NCBI GenBank assembly: GCA_013298335.1
Contig: JAAFHI010000252.1
Span: 1-5,891 of the forward strand
DNA length: 5,891 nt
Source: Actinomycetota bacterium
GTDB lineage: Bacteria > Acidobacteriota > Blastocatellia > Chloracidobacteriales > Chloracidobacteriaceae
Direction of reading: 5' to 3'
Shown here: positions 5,482-5,891 of the stretch, one piece after another
How positions within the stretch are numbered: the stretch's first letter is position 1
Layout of the letters: each line of letters starts with the position of its first letter
The notes under the pieces: model-generated
Told to the model about the DNA's origin: nothing
Seen by the model: the letters and a program-made list of their open reading frames with translations, nothing else
Databases searched by the model: none
Made by a program: the position numbers and the translations under genes

Positions 5482-5681
5482 TCGTTGATTCCACAGGGAT
5501 TTTCAAGGGGATGACCCGACGTCTGGTGAAACGGGAAGCGGCCCGCCGGTCGCGGCCCGGCACTTTACGTTATAGAACTTTAAATTATTAAAAAGTGCGT
5601 TTTGCGATTTCGGCGTCGCCTTCCGGCGGGGCCGGACCCGAGCGTCGGCCAGGGACGACCGCGAAATTGGAAGAGGTTTTT
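5482..5681 (+). other. Non-coding dnaK upstream region
   Basis: I see no credible gene here. The stretch contains a direct repeat GCGGCCCG (5538-5545 and 5552-5559), the AT-rich island with GCACTTT/AAAGTGC arms (5560-5598), a perfect GC stem TCCGGC/GCCGGA with a GGG loop (5622-5636) and the dnaK ribosome binding site GGAAGAGG (5669-5676), 5 bases before ATG. Confidence 0.7.
5560..5598 (+). promoter_or_regulatory. AT-rich promoter candidate framed by GCACTTT/AAAGTGC arms upstream of dnaK
   Basis: GCACTTT (5560-5566) and AAAGTGC (5592-5598) are perfect inverted arms around a 25-base AT-rich core that stands out against the GC-rich surroundings. Within it, TTTACG (5564-5569) and TATTAA (5586-5591) are at 16-base spacing and each match four of six sigma-70 consensus bases. 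The arms would thus overlap or abut the -35 and -10 boxes, the layout of a repressor operator. GCACT and AGTGC also occur in the CIRCE half-sites, but the CIRCE spacer is 9 bases, so this is not canonical CIRCE. The start codon of dnaK is 84 bases downstream. Confidence 0.45.
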
Positions 5682-5891
5682 ATGGGAAAAGTGATCGGCA
5701 TCGACTTGGGGACGACCAACTGCTGCGTCGCCGTGATGGAAGGCGGGACGACCCAGATCATCCCGAACAAGGAAGGCGGTCGGACGACCCCTTCGGTCGT
5801 CGGGTTTACCGACAAGGGAGAACGACTGGTCGGCCAGATCGCCAAACGGCAGGCCATCACCAACGCGGCCAACACGATCTACGCCGTGAAA
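5682..5891 (+). CDS. dnaK: Molecular chaperone DnaK (Hsp70), N-terminal 70 residues
   Basis: DnaK is the ATP-dependent Hsp70 chaperone. It works with GrpE, encoded just upstream, and with DnaJ, which is not in the window. The fragment begins [20 protein letters not shown], the phosphate-1 loop of the actin/Hsp70 ATPase fold, and continues with GGRTTPSVV (32-40), [15 protein letters not shown] (47-61) and TIYAVK. By collinear alignment with Escherichia coli DnaK, the final codon in the window is Lys70, the lysine needed for ATP hydrolysis. The rest of the nucleotide-binding domain and the substrate-binding domain lie beyond the edge. GGAAGAGG (5669-5676) stands 5 bases before the ATG, so the start is firm. 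Residue 14 is Cys, where most family members that I recall have Ser. The gap to grpE is 256 bases with its own promoter candidates, so dnaK may be transcribed separately. Confidence 0.97.
   Translation, partial: MGKVIGIDLGTTNCCVAVMEGGTTQIIPNKEGGRTTPSVVGFTDKGERLVGQIAKRQAITNAANTIYAVK

Noticed and set aside
5588..5875. Minus-strand open frame of 95 codons across the dnaK start
   Set aside because: It overlaps the firm DnaK N-terminus and the dnaK ribosome binding site, and the product resembles no family.

Overview
The window is GC-rich bacterial DNA. It holds two back-to-back blocks of ordinary core genes, with a divergent intergenic region at about 3036-3167. The prepilin-like protein (class III signal, Glu+5), the small Pro/Thr-linker secreted protein and the hrcA-grpE-dnaK order fit a diderm bacterium. 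The style of the pilin and of the secreted protein recalls Acidobacteriota, but that is an impression without a database search.

Minus strand, read right to left: a type IV pilin-like prepilin (3035-2514); a small secreted peptidoglycan-binding-domain protein (2455-2069) closed by a clear intrinsic terminator (1991-2023); then a thiamine block with thiS (1836-1636), thiG (1495-710) and, 16 bases further on, the N-terminal 231 residues of a polytopic GT-C type glycosyltransferase-like protein that runs off the left edge (693 to <1). ThiS and ThiG jointly make the thiazole ring of thiamine. thiS is flanked on both sides by simple-repeat islands (heptads at 1844-1975, nonamers at 1514-1628). Each island is arranged as an imperfect inverted repeat, so the thiS leader and the thiS-thiG spacer could both fold into long hairpins in the mRNA.

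Plus strand: the heat-shock block hrcA (3168-4334), grpE (4409-5425) and the first 70 codons of dnaK (5682 to >5891). HrcA is the classical repressor of such genes. GrpE is the nucleotide-exchange factor for DnaK, the Hsp70 chaperone. GrpE carries a long acidic, Pro/Ala/Glu-rich N-terminal extension. The 256-base grpE-dnaK gap is the richest non-coding stretch: a hairpin just after grpE, a TTGACA-type promoter candidate inside a perfect ATTGACA/TGTCAAT inverted repeat, and an AT-rich island bounded by GCACTTT/AAAGTGC arms. No canonical CIRCE operator is visible anywhere, so these elements are the best candidates for local heat-shock control.

I see no RNA gene, CRISPR array, insertion sequence or phage gene, and nothing that looks like a wholly new multigene system. 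The points worth a second look are the repeat islands around thiS, the unusual dnaK upstream region and the GrpE extension.
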